Below, one piece after another: positions 8,370 to 17,409 of a stretch of DNA of 64,000 nt. This DNA comes from Aeromonas australiensis (GTDB lineage Bacteria; Pseudomonadota; Gammaproteobacteria; Enterobacterales; Aeromonadaceae): positions 31,628 through 95,627 of the forward strand of contig NZ_CDDH01000046.1 in assembly GCF_000819725.1 (NCBI RefSeq). The letters run 5' to 3'. The stretch's first letter is position 1; each line of letters starts with the position of its first letter. Position numbers and translations under genes: made by a program. The notes under the pieces were generated by a model, which saw only the letters and a list, made by a program, of their open reading frames with translations, did not search any database and was not told where the DNA came from.

Positions 8370-8954
8370 ATGGCATTCGAACTTCCCGCTCTGCCCTATG
8401 CAATCAACGCTCTGGAACCGCACATCTCCCAGGAAACTCTGGAATATCACCACGGCAAGCACCACAACACCTACGTGGTCAACCTGAACAATCTGGTGCC
8501 GGGTACCGAGTTTGAAGGCAAGTCTCTGGAAGAGATCATCAAGACCTCCAACGGCGGCATCTTCAATAACGCCGCCCAGATCTGGAACCACACCTTCTAC
8601 TGGCACTGCCTCTCCCCGAATGGTGGTGGCGAGCCGACTGGCGCCCTGGCTGATGCCATCAACCAAGCATTCGGCTCCTTCGCCGAGTTCAAGGATGCCT
8701 TCACCAAGTCTGCCATCGGCAACTTCGGCTCCAGCTGGACCTGGCTGGTGAAGAAAGCTGACGGCTCTCTAGCTATCGTCAACACCTCCAACGCCGGCTG
8801 CCCGCTGACTGAAGCCGGTACCACCCCGCTGCTGACTGTTGACCTGTGGGAGCACGCCTACTACATCGATTTCCGCAACTTGCGTCCGAAGTACATGGAA
8901 ACCTTCTGGGCTCTGGTTAACTGGGAATTCGTGGCCAAGAACCTGGCTGCCTAA
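8370..8954 (+). CDS. sodB: Superoxide dismutase [Fe]
   Basis: The 194-residue cytoplasmic enzyme dismutates superoxide to oxygen and hydrogen peroxide. Metal ligands are visible: His27 in LEYHHGKHH, the His of WNHTFYWHC, and the Asp and His of DLWEHAYYID. AAQIWNHTFYWHCL is typical of the iron rather than manganese form. GGAGAG precedes the ATG. The gene is single, followed at once by a strong terminator. Confidence 0.96.
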   Translation: MAFELPALPYAINALEPHISQETLEYHHGKHHNTYVVNLNNLVPGTEFEGKSLEEIIKTSNGGIFNNAAQIWNHTFYWHCLSPNGGGEPTGALADAINQAFGSFAEFKDAFTKSAIGNFGSSWTWLVKKADGSLAIVNTSNAGCPLTEAGTTPLLTVDLWEHAYYIDFRNLRPKYMETFWALVNWEFVAKNLAA

Positions 8955-8972
8955 TCAGCCTCGCTTGCCAAA

Positions 8973-8999
8973 ACGCCCCGCACTGCGGGGCGTTTTTTT
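8973..8999 (+). terminator. sodB terminator
   Basis: The perfect 9-bp stem ACGCCCCGC / GCGGGGCGT has a 3-nt loop and is followed by seven T, ending 45 bp after the sodB stop. Confidence 0.93.
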
Positions 9000-9020
9000 A
9001 GCTCCTGATAGCAAAGAAAG

Positions 9021-9048
9021 TGAAAAGGCGCCCACAGGCGCCTCTTTT
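9021..9048 (-). terminator. mlaA terminator
   Basis: The stem AGGCGCC / GGCGCCT (9026-9043) is followed on the minus strand by TTTTC, 20 bp beyond the mlaA stop. Confidence 0.7.
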
Positions 9049-9067
9049 ACATATCGGGATGACTCGC

Positions 9068-9880
9068 TTACTGGTCCAATTCGTCCATATATTCATCCAG
9101 ATTGACATCGTCAGCCTGCTCTTGCTGCGACGCTTTCTGCTCGCTCTGCTTGCCCGTCACCTTGTTCTGGTTGTGCTGCAGATAGAAGTCCTTGGTCAAC
9201 GCATACGGGTCGAGGGCGTTGTCAATGATCCGCTCCTGATCGATCAGCTTGGCGCGTGTGCCCAGTCCATCCAGCGCCCAGTGTGCGAACTTCATCGGGA
9301 AGGTCAACAAGGCATAGGGGAAGTAGAGGCTGTCAATCGCATCGCCAACCAGCTCTCGGGTGGTGGTCGGGCCATAGACGGGCACCATGATATAGGCACC
9401 TTCACCGATATCGGCGCGGCCCAGCACGGTATCCATCTCCAGCTTGTTGCGCTCAAGGCCTGCATGCTGGGCCACATCGAAAATCCCCAACAGACCGACT
9501 GTGGTGTTGAGGGTAAAGCGCCCCAGGTTAGTGCCAGCCCCTTTTAAATCACCGGTGATCAGGTGATTCACCATGCTGCTCGGTTCATCAAAGTTGGCGA
9601 CAAAGTTGGCTATGCCATCCTTCACACTCACTGGCACATAACGGGCATAGCCATGTACTACCGGACGTGCCACATAGGGTTCCAGCACATCATAGTTGAC
9701 CGCCCACATGGCCCGGTTTGGCCCTTGGAAGGGGTCACGGGGATCGGCCGCCGTACTGGTGGCACCCGGATTATTTATGCCGGGATTGAGATCCAGACTC
9801 TCTGGGCCAGGCTTGGGTGGACCACCGGCACAGCCAGCCAGCAAGAGGGCTGCCAGTATGGCCCCTGAACGAAGATACAT
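9068..9880 (-). CDS. mlaA: Outer-membrane lipid-asymmetry lipoprotein MlaA (VacJ)
   Basis: The 270-residue lipoprotein has the lipobox LAGC at the end of its signal peptide (Cys16). The MlaA core is clear: DPFQGPNRAMWAVNYDVLEPYVARPV, VNHLITGDLKGAGTNLGRF, and the conserved GPTTTRELVGDAID. MlaA sits in the outer membrane with porins and passes mislocalised phospholipids to periplasmic MlaC for retrograde transport. A Gln/Asp-rich tail of roughly 35 residues extends past the core. The gene stands alone here, away from mlaFEDCB, as is common. Confidence 0.93.
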   Translation of the reverse strand: MYLRSGAILAALLLAGCAGGPPKPGPESLDLNPGINNPGATSTAADPRDPFQGPNRAMWAVNYDVLEPYVARPVVHGYARYVPVSVKDGIANFVANFDEPSSMVNHLITGDLKGAGTNLGRFTLNTTVGLLGIFDVAQHAGLERNKLEMDTVLGRADIGEGAYIMVPVYGPTTTRELVGDAIDSLYFPYALLTFPMKFAHWALDGLGTRAKLIDQERIIDNALDPYALTKDFYLQHNQNKVTGKQSEQKASQQEQADDVNLDEYMDELDQ

Positions 9881-9921
9881 ATGATTGTCCTGAGGTTTTA
9901 TTTCGATTTATCAGAAGTATA

Positions 9922-9955
9922 GATAACCCGGCCCCTATCCAGGGGCCGGGTTATC
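9922..9955 (-). terminator. Strong hairpin after ccmI
   Basis: A perfect 14-bp inverted repeat (GATAACCCGGCCCC / its complement, 15 bp with the next T-A pair) lies 10 bp past the ccmI stop. No T-run follows, so it may act as an RNA 3'-end stabiliser or a Rho-assisted end rather than a simple intrinsic terminator. Confidence 0.6.
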
Positions 9956-9965
9956 CAAAGCCATA

Positions 9966-11234
9966 TTAGAGGGCGTGATCGATGCGGATGTCAATCGGGA
10001 CAGCAGGGATCTCGGTCGTCTTGACCGGCACGGATACCCCTTCGAAGGCTCCTTCCTTGTTCATCACATTGCCACCGCGCGCGAGACGCGCCTTGAACTG
10101 CAGCTCCGGATAGGCCGCCAGCTTGCTGCCTTCCATCATGGCATCGCCATCTCCGAGTGAGAGGGTAACAGGCAAGGTTGGCCCTGCGATACGCTTCACG
10201 GCGATGGGCATGGGCGGCCCGTTGGGCACCACAGCAAAGACGAAGAGGTGGGCATCTTCCGGCATCTGGATGCCTGCCGCCAAGGTGACGTGGATGGGGA
10301 ACTCTCCCTCCTTCACCGCCAGCGGTTTCCCCTCCACTTCACCTGCTTTGGCAATGCCTGAATTCGTCACCTCGATACCACGCTGCTTGAGCTGCGCACG
10401 GGCATATTCCATGGAGCGCTCAACCATCACATAACGGGGAGAGCCTTTCTCCATCAAGGGCAACATCGCCTGCCAGCGATCCAGAGCGGTCTGGAAATCC
10501 TCTTTCTGCAACGCCATAAAGGCATAGACTGAGCGCGCTTCGATATTGTCCGGCGCTTGTGCAATGGCGGCCTGCAACAGGGCATCTGCTTGCGCTTCAT
10601 CCCCCGTCATCATCAGTGCCTGGGCGTAAGGCACCGCCACCAGCGATTTCTGGGGGGCAAGCGCGTAAGCCCGCTCCAGCGCCTCACTGGCCATCCCGGG
10701 ATCATTGCCATCCAGCGCCAAGCGTCCCAACAACAGCCAGCCACGGTAGTCGTTCGGTTCATCCTTGAGGCGGGTGCGCAGTGCCAGCATGAAATCCAGC
10801 AGGTCCTGTTCGGTCACCTCGGCATCACGTTCTACCAAAATGCGGTTACTCAGCTCACCGAGACGGCTGCTGGCATCTTGCCAGCGAGCCACCTCTTGCC
10901 AGGAGCCCAGCTTGTAGTAGAGCCCCAGACTCACCACCACCAGCAGCAGGGCCCCCGGGATCCAGACCAGACTCTTGCCACTGCGGGCGGTCTGCTCCAC
11001 ATCGGGAATATCATCCAACAGGCTGCGCTGCAGCTCGACCAGCGAATCGGACTCCTCAGCCAATACCCCCTGCTCGCGCTCTTCACCAATCTCCAGCAGC
11101 CGCTGGCGATAGAGCTGCTTGTTGAGATCCGAGCGACTGATGCTCTGCTTGCCTTCACCACGCCAAAGCGGCACAACCAACACCAGACTCACCAGCACCA
11201 GCAAGCCCGCAATCACTATCCAAAAAGCGGTCAT
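9966..11234 (-). CDS. ccmI: Cytochrome c biogenesis protein CcmI (apocytochrome chaperone, TPR)
   Basis: The 422-residue protein has an N-terminal membrane helix (FWIVIAGLLVLVSLVLVVPLW), a cytoplasmic loop with a Leu/Arg-rich pattern, a second helix near residue 95-110 (VWIPGALLLVVVSLGLYY), then periplasmic TPR-like repeats (DEPNDYRGWLLLGRLAL, ALAPQKSLVAVPYAQALM). The C-terminal periplasmic domain corresponds to the apocytochrome c-binding part. It delivers apocytochrome to the CcmFH ligation complex. Its start overlaps the ccmH stop (GTGA/ATGA type, 11231-11234), as the last gene of the ccm operon. Confidence 0.9.
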   Translation of the reverse strand: MTAFWIVIAGLLVLVSLVLVVPLWRGEGKQSISRSDLNKQLYRQRLLEIGEEREQGVLAEESDSLVELQRSLLDDIPDVEQTARSGKSLVWIPGALLLVVVSLGLYYKLGSWQEVARWQDASSRLGELSNRILVERDAEVTEQDLLDFMLALRTRLKDEPNDYRGWLLLGRLALDGNDPGMASEALERAYALAPQKSLVAVPYAQALMMTGDEAQADALLQAAIAQAPDNIEARSVYAFMALQKEDFQTALDRWQAMLPLMEKGSPRYVMVERSMEYARAQLKQRGIEVTNSGIAKAGEVEGKPLAVKEGEFPIHVTLAAGIQMPEDAHLFVFAVVPNGPPMPIAVKRIAGPTLPVTLSLGDGDAMMEGSKLAAYPELQFKARLARGGNVMNKEGAFEGVSVPVKTTEIPAVPIDIRIDHAL

Positions 11235-11710
11235 TGTTTCTCTTCCTCTTTGAGCAGCTCGGCCAAACGGCGGCGCTCCTCCTCGCTCAGGGCGTTATCC
11301 CGTTGTTCTTTTACCGCAGGGGGCCGGCGGCTTCGCATCACGACCACGGTGCCACCGATCAGGATCACCAGCAGCGGGCCGAGCCAGAGGATCAGGGTGG
11401 AAGCCATCAGGGGCGGGTTATAGAGGATAAAGTTGCCATAACGGGCCACCATGTAATCCACAATCTCCCCTTTATCCTTGCCCTCGCGCACCATCTGGTA
11501 GGTCTTGTCGCGCAAGTCCTTGGCCAGCCCGGCATTGGAGTCGGCGATATCCTGGTTCTGACATTTGGGGCAACGCAGCTCCTTGGTCAGTTCGCGAAAG
11601 ATCTGCTCCTGATTATCGTTGTCGAAGGTGTAGACATCGATGGCGGCCATAGCTGGCGCTTGTACCCCCCATCCCAGCAACAACAACAGGGATGCAATAA
11701 ACAGTTTCAT
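11231..11710 (-). CDS. ccmH: Cytochrome c-type biogenesis protein CcmH (thiol-reductase subunit)
   Basis: The 159-residue protein starts at ATG 11710, preceded by AGGGGAAG; a GTG 15 bp upstream overlaps dsbE but is less well placed. A signal peptide or anchor leads to the RCPKC thioredoxin-like redox motif (Cys47, Cys50) and QDIADSNAGLAKDLR, both diagnostic of the short CcmH/CycL family. A C-terminal membrane helix (LILWLGPLLVILIGGTVVV) anchors it with the domain facing the periplasm. It reduces apocytochrome CXXCH cysteines before heme ligation with CcmF. CcmI is a separate gene here, unlike fused E. coli CcmH. Confidence 0.93.
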   Translation of the reverse strand: MKLFIASLLLLLGWGVQAPAMAAIDVYTFDNDNQEQIFRELTKELRCPKCQNQDIADSNAGLAKDLRDKTYQMVREGKDKGEIVDYMVARYGNFILYNPPLMASTLILWLGPLLVILIGGTVVVMRSRRPPAVKEQRDNALSEEERRRLAELLKEEEKQ

Positions 11711-11721
11711 CAGGCTTCCCC

Positions 11722-12252
11722 TCACTTCATGGCATCAAAGATAGGTTTGAGGGTCGATGCCCAGTTCTCGGGGTTGATATCCCCCACGTGGCGATAACGG
11801 ATGATCCCCTCGCTGTCGATAAAGAAGGTTTCCGGGGCGCCGTACACCCCCAGATCCAGCCCCAGCATGCCGTCCGGATCATAGAGGTTGACCTGATAGG
11901 GGTTGCCCAGCTCCGCCAGCCATTTGATCGCCTTGTCACGCTCATCCTTGTAATTCATGCCGATGATGGGAATGCCCTGCCCCGCCAGTTGTTTGAGGTA
12001 GGTGTGCTCGCCATAGCAGGTCGGGCACCAGGTGGCCCAGACGTTGAGCAACATGGGACGACCGGTCAGGATGGTGCGGTCATGCTGTTTACCCAAATCA
12101 TAAATATCCTGCAGGGTGAACACCGGTACCTCTTTGCCCACCATCACGGACTCAAGCTTGGTAGGGTCGGAGTAGAGCCCCTTGAACAGGAACACCGCCC
12201 CCAGCAAGAAGACCATAAAGGGGATTAAAAACAACCAGGTCTTTCTGTTCAT
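11722..12252 (-). CDS. dsbE: Thiol:disulfide interchange protein CcmG/DsbE
   Basis: The 176-residue periplasmic thioredoxin-like protein is held by an N-terminal membrane helix. The active site is WATWCPTC (Cys76, Cys79), followed by the conserved GVYGAPETFFID cis-proline region. It passes electrons from DsbD to the CcmH/apocytochrome thiols. Its ATG overlaps the ccmF stop by 4 bp. Confidence 0.95.
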   Translation of the reverse strand: MNRKTWLFLIPFMVFLLGAVFLFKGLYSDPTKLESVMVGKEVPVFTLQDIYDLGKQHDRTILTGRPMLLNVWATWCPTCYGEHTYLKQLAGQGIPIIGMNYKDERDKAIKWLAELGNPYQVNLYDPDGMLGLDLGVYGAPETFFIDSEGIIRYRHVGDINPENWASTLKPIFDAMK

Positions 12253-14204
12253 GGCTTGGCCTCCTCCTCACGACGGCCGAAACGGTAACGCTTGTCCAGC
12301 ATTGCCAGCACGCCACCGATAGCCATAAAGGCACCCCCAAACCAGATCCAGCGCACGAACGGCTTGTAGTAGATCCGCACCGCCCAGGCCCCATTGTCGA
12401 GCTGTTCCCCGAGCGCCGCATAGAGGTCGCGGGTGATACCGGCATCGATAGCCGCTTCGGTCATCGGCATCCGGGTCACCTTGTACATCCGCTTCTCTGG
12501 CTTGAGCAGGGCGACTTGCTTGCCATCCCGATGCACTTCCAGCACCCCCTTGAAGCCATCGTAGTTGGGGCCGTTATGCTCTTTGATCCCGGCAAAGACA
12601 AATTCGTAATCGGCAAAGTGCACCCGATCACCCGCCTGCATCCGCAGATCCTTCTCGATGCTGTAGTTCTGGGTACAAGCGATGCCGATAATACTCACGG
12701 CAAGGCCCACATGACCGAGGATCATGGCCCAGTGGCTGTTGCCAAGCTTGCGCACACCGATGACAAAGGGGTGTTTGTGGGTGGCACGCACCCAGGTTTC
12801 CTGAACGCTGGTAACGATGATCCAGGCCCCCAGACCAATCCCTACCGCCGCCCACGGTTTGAAGGTTTCGGCAAAAAGCAGCGGCAATAGCAGGGCTGCA
12901 GCCAGGCTCAGCACCAGTGCCACTATCACCTTGCTTTTGAGTTCGCCAAGATCCTGGCGACGCCAGCGAAACAGCGGGCCAACCCCCAACAACAGCGCAA
13001 ACGGGATGATCAGCCAGCTGTAGATCTGGTTGAAGAAAGGGGTACCGATAGAGATGCTGCCAAGCCCCAGCTCCTTGTGCACCAAGGGCAACAAGGTGCC
13101 GAGCAGAACGGTCAACAGGCCCGCCACCAGCATGACGTTATTGGCCAGCAACAGGGTCTCACGGCTCCATAACTCGTGTTTGCCGTGGCTCTTCACCTGC
13201 GAGCCTTTAAAGGCAAACAGCAGCAAGGATGAGCCGATCACCGCCAGCAGGAAACCGAGAATAAACAGGCCACGGGTCGGGTCAGAGGCAAATGCATGGA
13301 CCGATACCAATACGCCGGAGCGCACCAGGAAGGTACCCAGCAGGCTGAGCGAGAAGGCAGAGAGAGCCAGCAACACGGTCCACGCCTTGAAGGTGGCGCG
13401 CTTCTCGCTCACCGCCAACGAGTGCAGCAGAGCGGTACCCGCCAGCCAGGGCATGAAAGAGGCGTTCTCTACCGGGTCCCAGAACCACCAGCCACCCCAG
13501 CCGAGCTCGTAGTAGGCCCACCAGGAGCCGAGCACGATGCCAAGGGTCAGGAATACCCAGGCTGCCATGGTCCAGGGGCGCGACCAGCGGGCCCAGGTCG
13601 CATCGAGACGGCCGGTCATCAGCGAGGCAATGGCAAAGGCAAAGGCCACCGAGAAACCCACATAACCCATGTAGAGCATCGGTGGATGGAAGATAAGACC
13701 CGGGTCCTGCAGCAGTGGATTGAGGTCACGGCCATCGACCGGAAAGTAGGGCAGCGTGCGGGTAAAAGGATCAGAGGTGAACAGCACGAAGGCGGTAAAG
13801 CCAACCGAGATCAAGCCCAACACGCCGAGTACCCGCGCGACGGCATCAAGTGGCAAACTGCGACTGAACAGGGCTACCGCCGCAGTCCAGCCACCCAGGG
13901 TCAGGACCCACAGCAGCAGGGAACCTTCGTGAGCCCCCCACACCGCCGAGATGCGATAGGCGAGCGGCAACAAGCTGTTGGAGTTGGTGGCCACATACTG
14001 CACGGTGAAGTCGTTGTCGATAAAGGCCCAGGTCAGGCAAAGAAACGACAGCAGCAGCAACAAAAACTGGGCATAGGCGAGTGGACGGGCTGTCGACATC
14101 ATGCCAAGGCGCCCCCAACTGGCACCCAGCAACGGGTAGCTACCCAGCAGCAAGGCGGTGGCAAAGGCCAGGATCAGCGCAAATTGGCCTAATTCCGGGA
14201 TCAT
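12249..14204 (-). CDS. ccmF: Heme lyase subunit CcmF
   Basis: The 651-residue polytopic inner-membrane protein has about 15 hydrophobic segments. It carries the tryptophan-rich WWD signature (GWGGWWFWDPVENASFMPW split over about residues 230-250) and conserved His residues in periplasmic loops (GAHEGSLLLWV, HPPMLYMGYVG). With CcmH and CcmI it transfers heme from CcmE to the apocytochrome CXXCH. AAGGAA lies 8 nt before the ATG. An 82-bp gap separates it from ccmE, the longest inside the ccmC-I group. Confidence 0.96.
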   Translation of the reverse strand: MIPELGQFALILAFATALLLGSYPLLGASWGRLGMMSTARPLAYAQFLLLLLSFLCLTWAFIDNDFTVQYVATNSNSLLPLAYRISAVWGAHEGSLLLWVLTLGGWTAAVALFSRSLPLDAVARVLGVLGLISVGFTAFVLFTSDPFTRTLPYFPVDGRDLNPLLQDPGLIFHPPMLYMGYVGFSVAFAFAIASLMTGRLDATWARWSRPWTMAAWVFLTLGIVLGSWWAYYELGWGGWWFWDPVENASFMPWLAGTALLHSLAVSEKRATFKAWTVLLALSAFSLSLLGTFLVRSGVLVSVHAFASDPTRGLFILGFLLAVIGSSLLLFAFKGSQVKSHGKHELWSRETLLLANNVMLVAGLLTVLLGTLLPLVHKELGLGSISIGTPFFNQIYSWLIIPFALLLGVGPLFRWRRQDLGELKSKVIVALVLSLAAALLLPLLFAETFKPWAAVGIGLGAWIIVTSVQETWVRATHKHPFVIGVRKLGNSHWAMILGHVGLAVSIIGIACTQNYSIEKDLRMQAGDRVHFADYEFVFAGIKEHNGPNYDGFKGVLEVHRDGKQVALLKPEKRMYKVTRMPMTEAAIDAGITRDLYAALGEQLDNGAWAVRIYYKPFVRWIWFGGAFMAIGGVLAMLDKRYRFGRREEEAKP

Positions 14205-14286
14205 GAAGAAATTCCTTTCAATTGAACGATGGCAACAGCCGCATCACACACGGCAAGCAAAGCAGAAAAGGCAAACGCTACAGGGC

Positions 14287-14778
14287 TCACTGCTTGGCGC
14301 CCTTCAACTGTGCCTCGGTATACTCAGGCTTGAAATGCATCCCCTTGGTCGCGTCGGCCACTTCCGGTGGCATGTAGTTCTCATCATGCTTGGCCAGCAC
14401 TTCGAACGCCTCGACGGTGGTGGCATCCTTGAGGGTGCCCTGAGCGACAATTCCCTGCCCTTCACGGAACAGATCCGGCAGGATGCCATCGAATTGGACG
14501 ACCACCTGATGGCCACCATTGTCGATCAGATTGAAGGAGACCTTGAGGCTGGTCGGGTCACGCTGGACCGTACCAGGCACAACCAGGCCACCGATCCGCA
14601 GACGTTGACCCTCTTCCGGCTTAATCTTGTCCGGCCCTTTCCCCTCCACTAACTCACTCGGGGTATAGAAGAGGTCAATATTCTGACTGAGGGCGTAGAG
14701 CACTAGCCCGCTGACGGTGGCCAGACCCAGGGTGATGGCCAGAATGATGGTGAGGCGTTTTTTACGTCTCGGGTTCAT
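14287..14778 (-). CDS. ccmE: Heme chaperone CcmE
   Basis: The 163-residue protein has an N-terminal membrane helix after MNPRRKKRL, then an OB-fold periplasmic domain ([28 protein letters not shown]). The covalent heme attachment site is His131 in [12 protein letters not shown]. It receives heme from the CcmABCD complex and delivers it to CcmF. Its start overlaps the ccmD stop by 4 bp. Confidence 0.96.
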   Translation of the reverse strand: MNPRRKKRLTIILAITLGLATVSGLVLYALSQNIDLFYTPSELVEGKGPDKIKPEEGQRLRIGGLVVPGTVQRDPTSLKVSFNLIDNGGHQVVVQFDGILPDLFREGQGIVAQGTLKDATTVEAFEVLAKHDENYMPPEVADATKGMHFKPEYTEAQLKGAKQ

Positions 14779-14981
14779 AGGGTGTTCTCCATCTGCCGGG
14801 CCGCCTTGCGACGGGCCTCACGAGCCTGTTTTCTGCGCAACTCGCCAAGCAAGCTACGGGTTTTCATACGGGTAGAAATGACAATGCCGACCAGACACAC
14901 CAGTGTCATGCCAAAAGAGAGCCAGACATAGAAGGCGTAACCGCCCATCGCCATAAAATCACTGAAAGAGGCAAAGTGCAT
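14775..14981 (-). CDS. ccmD: Heme exporter accessory protein CcmD
   Basis: The 68-residue protein starts at ATG 14981 ([15 protein letters not shown]), with GGAG 8 nt upstream. It has one membrane helix ([20 protein letters not shown]) followed by a strongly basic cytoplasmic tail ([15 protein letters not shown]), the standard CcmD layout. It helps release holo-CcmE from CcmABC. It lies 2 bp downstream of ccmC. Confidence 0.92.
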   Translation of the reverse strand: MHFASFSDFMAMGGYAFYVWLSFGMTLVCLVGIVISTRMKTRSLLGELRRKQAREARRKAARQMENTL

Positions 14982-14983
14982 GC

Positions 14984-15724
14984 TTACTTCTCCTGCTCGG
15001 CAAGAGCGATGACCCAGGGACGATGCCACTCCCGCAGCAAAAGTTCATTGCGAAAACGCATCAGAGTCAGTGCCCCGAGAAACGCGGCAAACGCCAGGAG
15101 CATGATAAGCAGTGGCCAGAGCATCTCGGGGGAAATGGAGGGTTTAGCAAATTTGGTGATGGTGGCACCTTGATGCAGGGTGTTCCACCACTCCACCGAG
15201 TAGTGAATGATCGGCAGATTAATCACCCCCACCAGTGCCAGAATACCTGCAGCACGGCCTGCCACTACCTTGTCGCTAAAGGCGTTGTAAAGGGCAATCA
15301 CGCCAAGGTAGAGAAACAACAGGATCAGTTCCGAAGTGAGCCGCGCATCCCACACCCACCAGGTACCCCACATCGGCTTACCCCAGGCCGCACCGGTAAA
15401 GAGGGCGATAAAGGTAAATACGGCGCCCACCGGTGCAATGGCTGCAACCGTCATGTCCGCCATCCGCAGCTGCCACACCAATCCGATAAAGGCAGCCACC
15501 GCCATGGTGGAGTAAGCCCCCATGGAGAGAATGGCGGAAGGCACATGGATATAGATTATCCGGAACGAATCCCCCTGTTGATAATCCGCCGGCGCAAACG
15601 CGAGGCCCCAGACAGTACCGATCACAAACGACAGCAGACTAATCACCGCAAACCAGGGTAACAAGTTACCGGCCAGTTGATAGGCACGCTCCGGTTTGGC
15701 ATAAGGGTGCAACCATTTCCACAT
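14984..15724 (-). CDS. ccmC: Heme exporter/heme handling protein CcmC
   Basis: The 246-residue protein has six membrane helices. It contains the WWD-type motif WGKPMWGTWWVWDARLTSEL and the flanking periplasmic His residues (YIHVPSAIL, IIHYSVEWWNTLHQG) that ligate heme for transfer to CcmE. It is the first gene of the ccmC-I group; 170 bp with a terminator-like hairpin separate it from ccmB upstream. Confidence 0.95.
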   Translation of the reverse strand: MWKWLHPYAKPERAYQLAGNLLPWFAVISLLSFVIGTVWGLAFAPADYQQGDSFRIIYIHVPSAILSMGAYSTMAVAAFIGLVWQLRMADMTVAAIAPVGAVFTFIALFTGAAWGKPMWGTWWVWDARLTSELILLFLYLGVIALYNAFSDKVVAGRAAGILALVGVINLPIIHYSVEWWNTLHQGATITKFAKPSISPEMLWPLLIMLLAFAAFLGALTLMRFRNELLLREWHRPWVIALAEQEK

Positions 15725-15844
15725 AGCTCACAAAACCTTTTTGTTATTAATCGTTTGGCGAGGCCTACCATACCGACCACGGGGCTGCATCAAATACCCC
15801 GAAAGCAATAAGCGGCGCTCTCCTTGATCCATCGCAACATTATT

Positions 15845-15871
15845 TTTTATAAAAAGACTCCGTTCGGAGCC
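15845..15871 (-). terminator. Terminator-like hairpin between ccmB and ccmC
   Basis: On the minus strand, CTCCGAACGGAG forms a short GC stem with a small loop (15858-15869), followed at once by TCTTTTTAT. It lies about 25 bp after the ccmB stop and would reduce or end transcription of ccmAB before ccmC. Confidence 0.6.
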
Positions 15872-15894
15872 AAACCTAATTCAACTCACCGCCA

Positions 15895-16563
15895 TCAGTT
15901 GAGGCTGACTCGCAACGCCGCCGCTACAGCCAGCGGTGTCAATGTCAGGGCCCCCACCAGCATGGCTGCCAGAATGGCAAGCTGGCCGTCATAGGGCAAG
16001 CTCATCCCTGCCGCATCAATGGCGGATGTGGCAAAAATCAGTACCGGAATATAGAGCGGCAGGATCAGCAGACTGAGCAGCACTCCCCCTTTACGCAGCC
16101 CTACCGTCAACGCAACCCCGACCGCGCCAAGCAAGCTCAGCACCGGTGTGCCAAGGGCCAGTGTCGCGACAACGGCCAGATAGGTGCTCATATCCAGCGA
16201 TAGCAAAATCGCCAGCAAGGGAGAGATAAGCAGCAGCGGTAATCCTGTCAGCAGCCAGTGAGCAACCACTTTCGCCAGCGCCAGCAATCCCAGCGGATAC
16301 GGCATCAGCATCATCTGCTCCAGCGCGCCATCGGTAAAGTCGTCGCGAAATAGTCGCTCCAGCGACAGCATGGCCGCCAATAGCGCCGCCACCCAGATAA
16401 TCCCCGGAGCAATACGGGCCAGCAGTTTGGGCTCCGGGCCAATGCCTAACGGAAACAGAGTGATGACGATGAGGAAAAACCAGAGCGGATTGAGAATATC
16501 GGAACGCTGACGCAGGGCTATCAGCAGTTCACGGTGAATAAGATGCATAACAGCGCGCAACAT
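15895..16563 (-). CDS. ccmB: Heme exporter permease CcmB
   Basis: The 222-residue protein has six hydrophobic segments and the family N-terminus LIHRELLIALRQRSDILNPLWFF. It forms the membrane part of the CcmA2-CcmB-CcmC complex, which drives release of holo-CcmE. GGAG lies 7 nt before ATG 16563. It begins 4 bp after ccmA. Confidence 0.95.
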   Translation of the reverse strand: MLRAVMHLIHRELLIALRQRSDILNPLWFFLIVITLFPLGIGPEPKLLARIAPGIIWVAALLAAMLSLERLFRDDFTDGALEQMMLMPYPLGLLALAKVVAHWLLTGLPLLLISPLLAILLSLDMSTYLAVVATLALGTPVLSLLGAVGVALTVGLRKGGVLLSLLILPLYIPVLIFATSAIDAAGMSLPYDGQLAILAAMLVGALTLTPLAVAAALRVSLN

Positions 16564-16567
16564 GAAG

Positions 16568-17212
16568 TTACTCCTGCAATGTCGAGCTAACGGGGGTCAA
16601 CGAAATGGTCTTCAGTTTTCCCTGCATCAGGGTCAGATCCTGATGGGTGGTGAGGATCACCATGCCCCCCCGCTCGGCGTGGGCCAGAAAGAGCTGCTCG
16701 AGCACCTTGACCCCCTGCTTGTCGATGGCCGTAAAGGGCTCATCGAGGATCCAGAGCGCCGGTTTTTGTGACAGCCAGAGTCTGGCCAGAGCCACGCGGC
16801 GTTGTTGACCGGCGGAGAGTTGTCCGGCCGGGTTCTCTTCAAAGCCGGCCAGCCCTACCTTGGCCAATATCTGCCACAAATCGCTCTCTGCCTGCTGCGG
16901 GTGATGCAACTGCTGGTAGAACTTCAGGTTTTCCAAAGGGGTCAGTGCCGCTTTGACGCCGGGCTGATGACCGAGATAGAGCAGATGAGCATGATACTCA
17001 TCACGGCAGTGACGAATATTCTCCCCATTCCAGTACACCTCACCGGCAAATGGCTGCGACAACCCGGTCAACAACCGCAACAAACTGGTCTTGCCGACCC
17101 CGTTGGGCCCTTCAATTTGCACCAGTTCGCCGGGTTCTACGGAGAAAGAGAGGTATTCAAACAGAGTGCGATCTTCGCGCACGCAGCTCAGATTGTTAAC
17201 TTGAAGCAGCAT
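16568..17212 (-). CDS. ccmA: Cytochrome c biogenesis ATP-binding protein CcmA
   Basis: The 214-residue ABC ATPase shows Walker [13 protein letters not shown], the signature [14 protein letters not shown] and Walker [13 protein letters not shown]. It powers the CcmABCD step in heme delivery to CcmE. It is the first gene of the ccm block; the gap of about 200 bp upstream separates it from the DUF2802 gene ending the chemotaxis operon. Confidence 0.95.
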   Translation of the reverse strand: MLLQVNNLSCVREDRTLFEYLSFSVEPGELVQIEGPNGVGKTSLLRLLTGLSQPFAGEVYWNGENIRHCRDEYHAHLLYLGHQPGVKAALTPLENLKFYQQLHHPQQAESDLWQILAKVGLAGFEENPAGQLSAGQQRRVALARLWLSQKPALWILDEPFTAIDKQGVKVLEQLFLAHAERGGMVILTTHQDLTLMQGKLKTISLTPVSSTLQE

Positions 17213-17379
17213 GGGGATGTTTTCAGAGAAAATGAAGCGGTCTGCATCTTAACACAGTATTGGAATACGTCTTTTCAAAGAGGCAACAATTGAACGGACT
17301 GGCGACCGGGATCACAAAGAAAAATGTGGTGGAAATACCCCGCTCAACGCAATTGGGGGAAAAGCAGCTTCGCCATAAC

Positions 17380-17407
17380 ATTCAGGAAGGCAATTGCCTT
17401 CCTGAAT
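17380..17407 (-). terminator. 28-bp perfect palindrome at the end of the flagellar/chemotaxis operon
   Basis: ATTCAGGAAGGCAA is followed directly by its exact complement (17394-17407), starting 2 bp after the stop of the DUF2802 gene. There is no T-run, so a Rho-independent role is uncertain. It may define the 3' end of the long che transcript. Confidence 0.5.
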
Positions 17408-17409
17408 CA

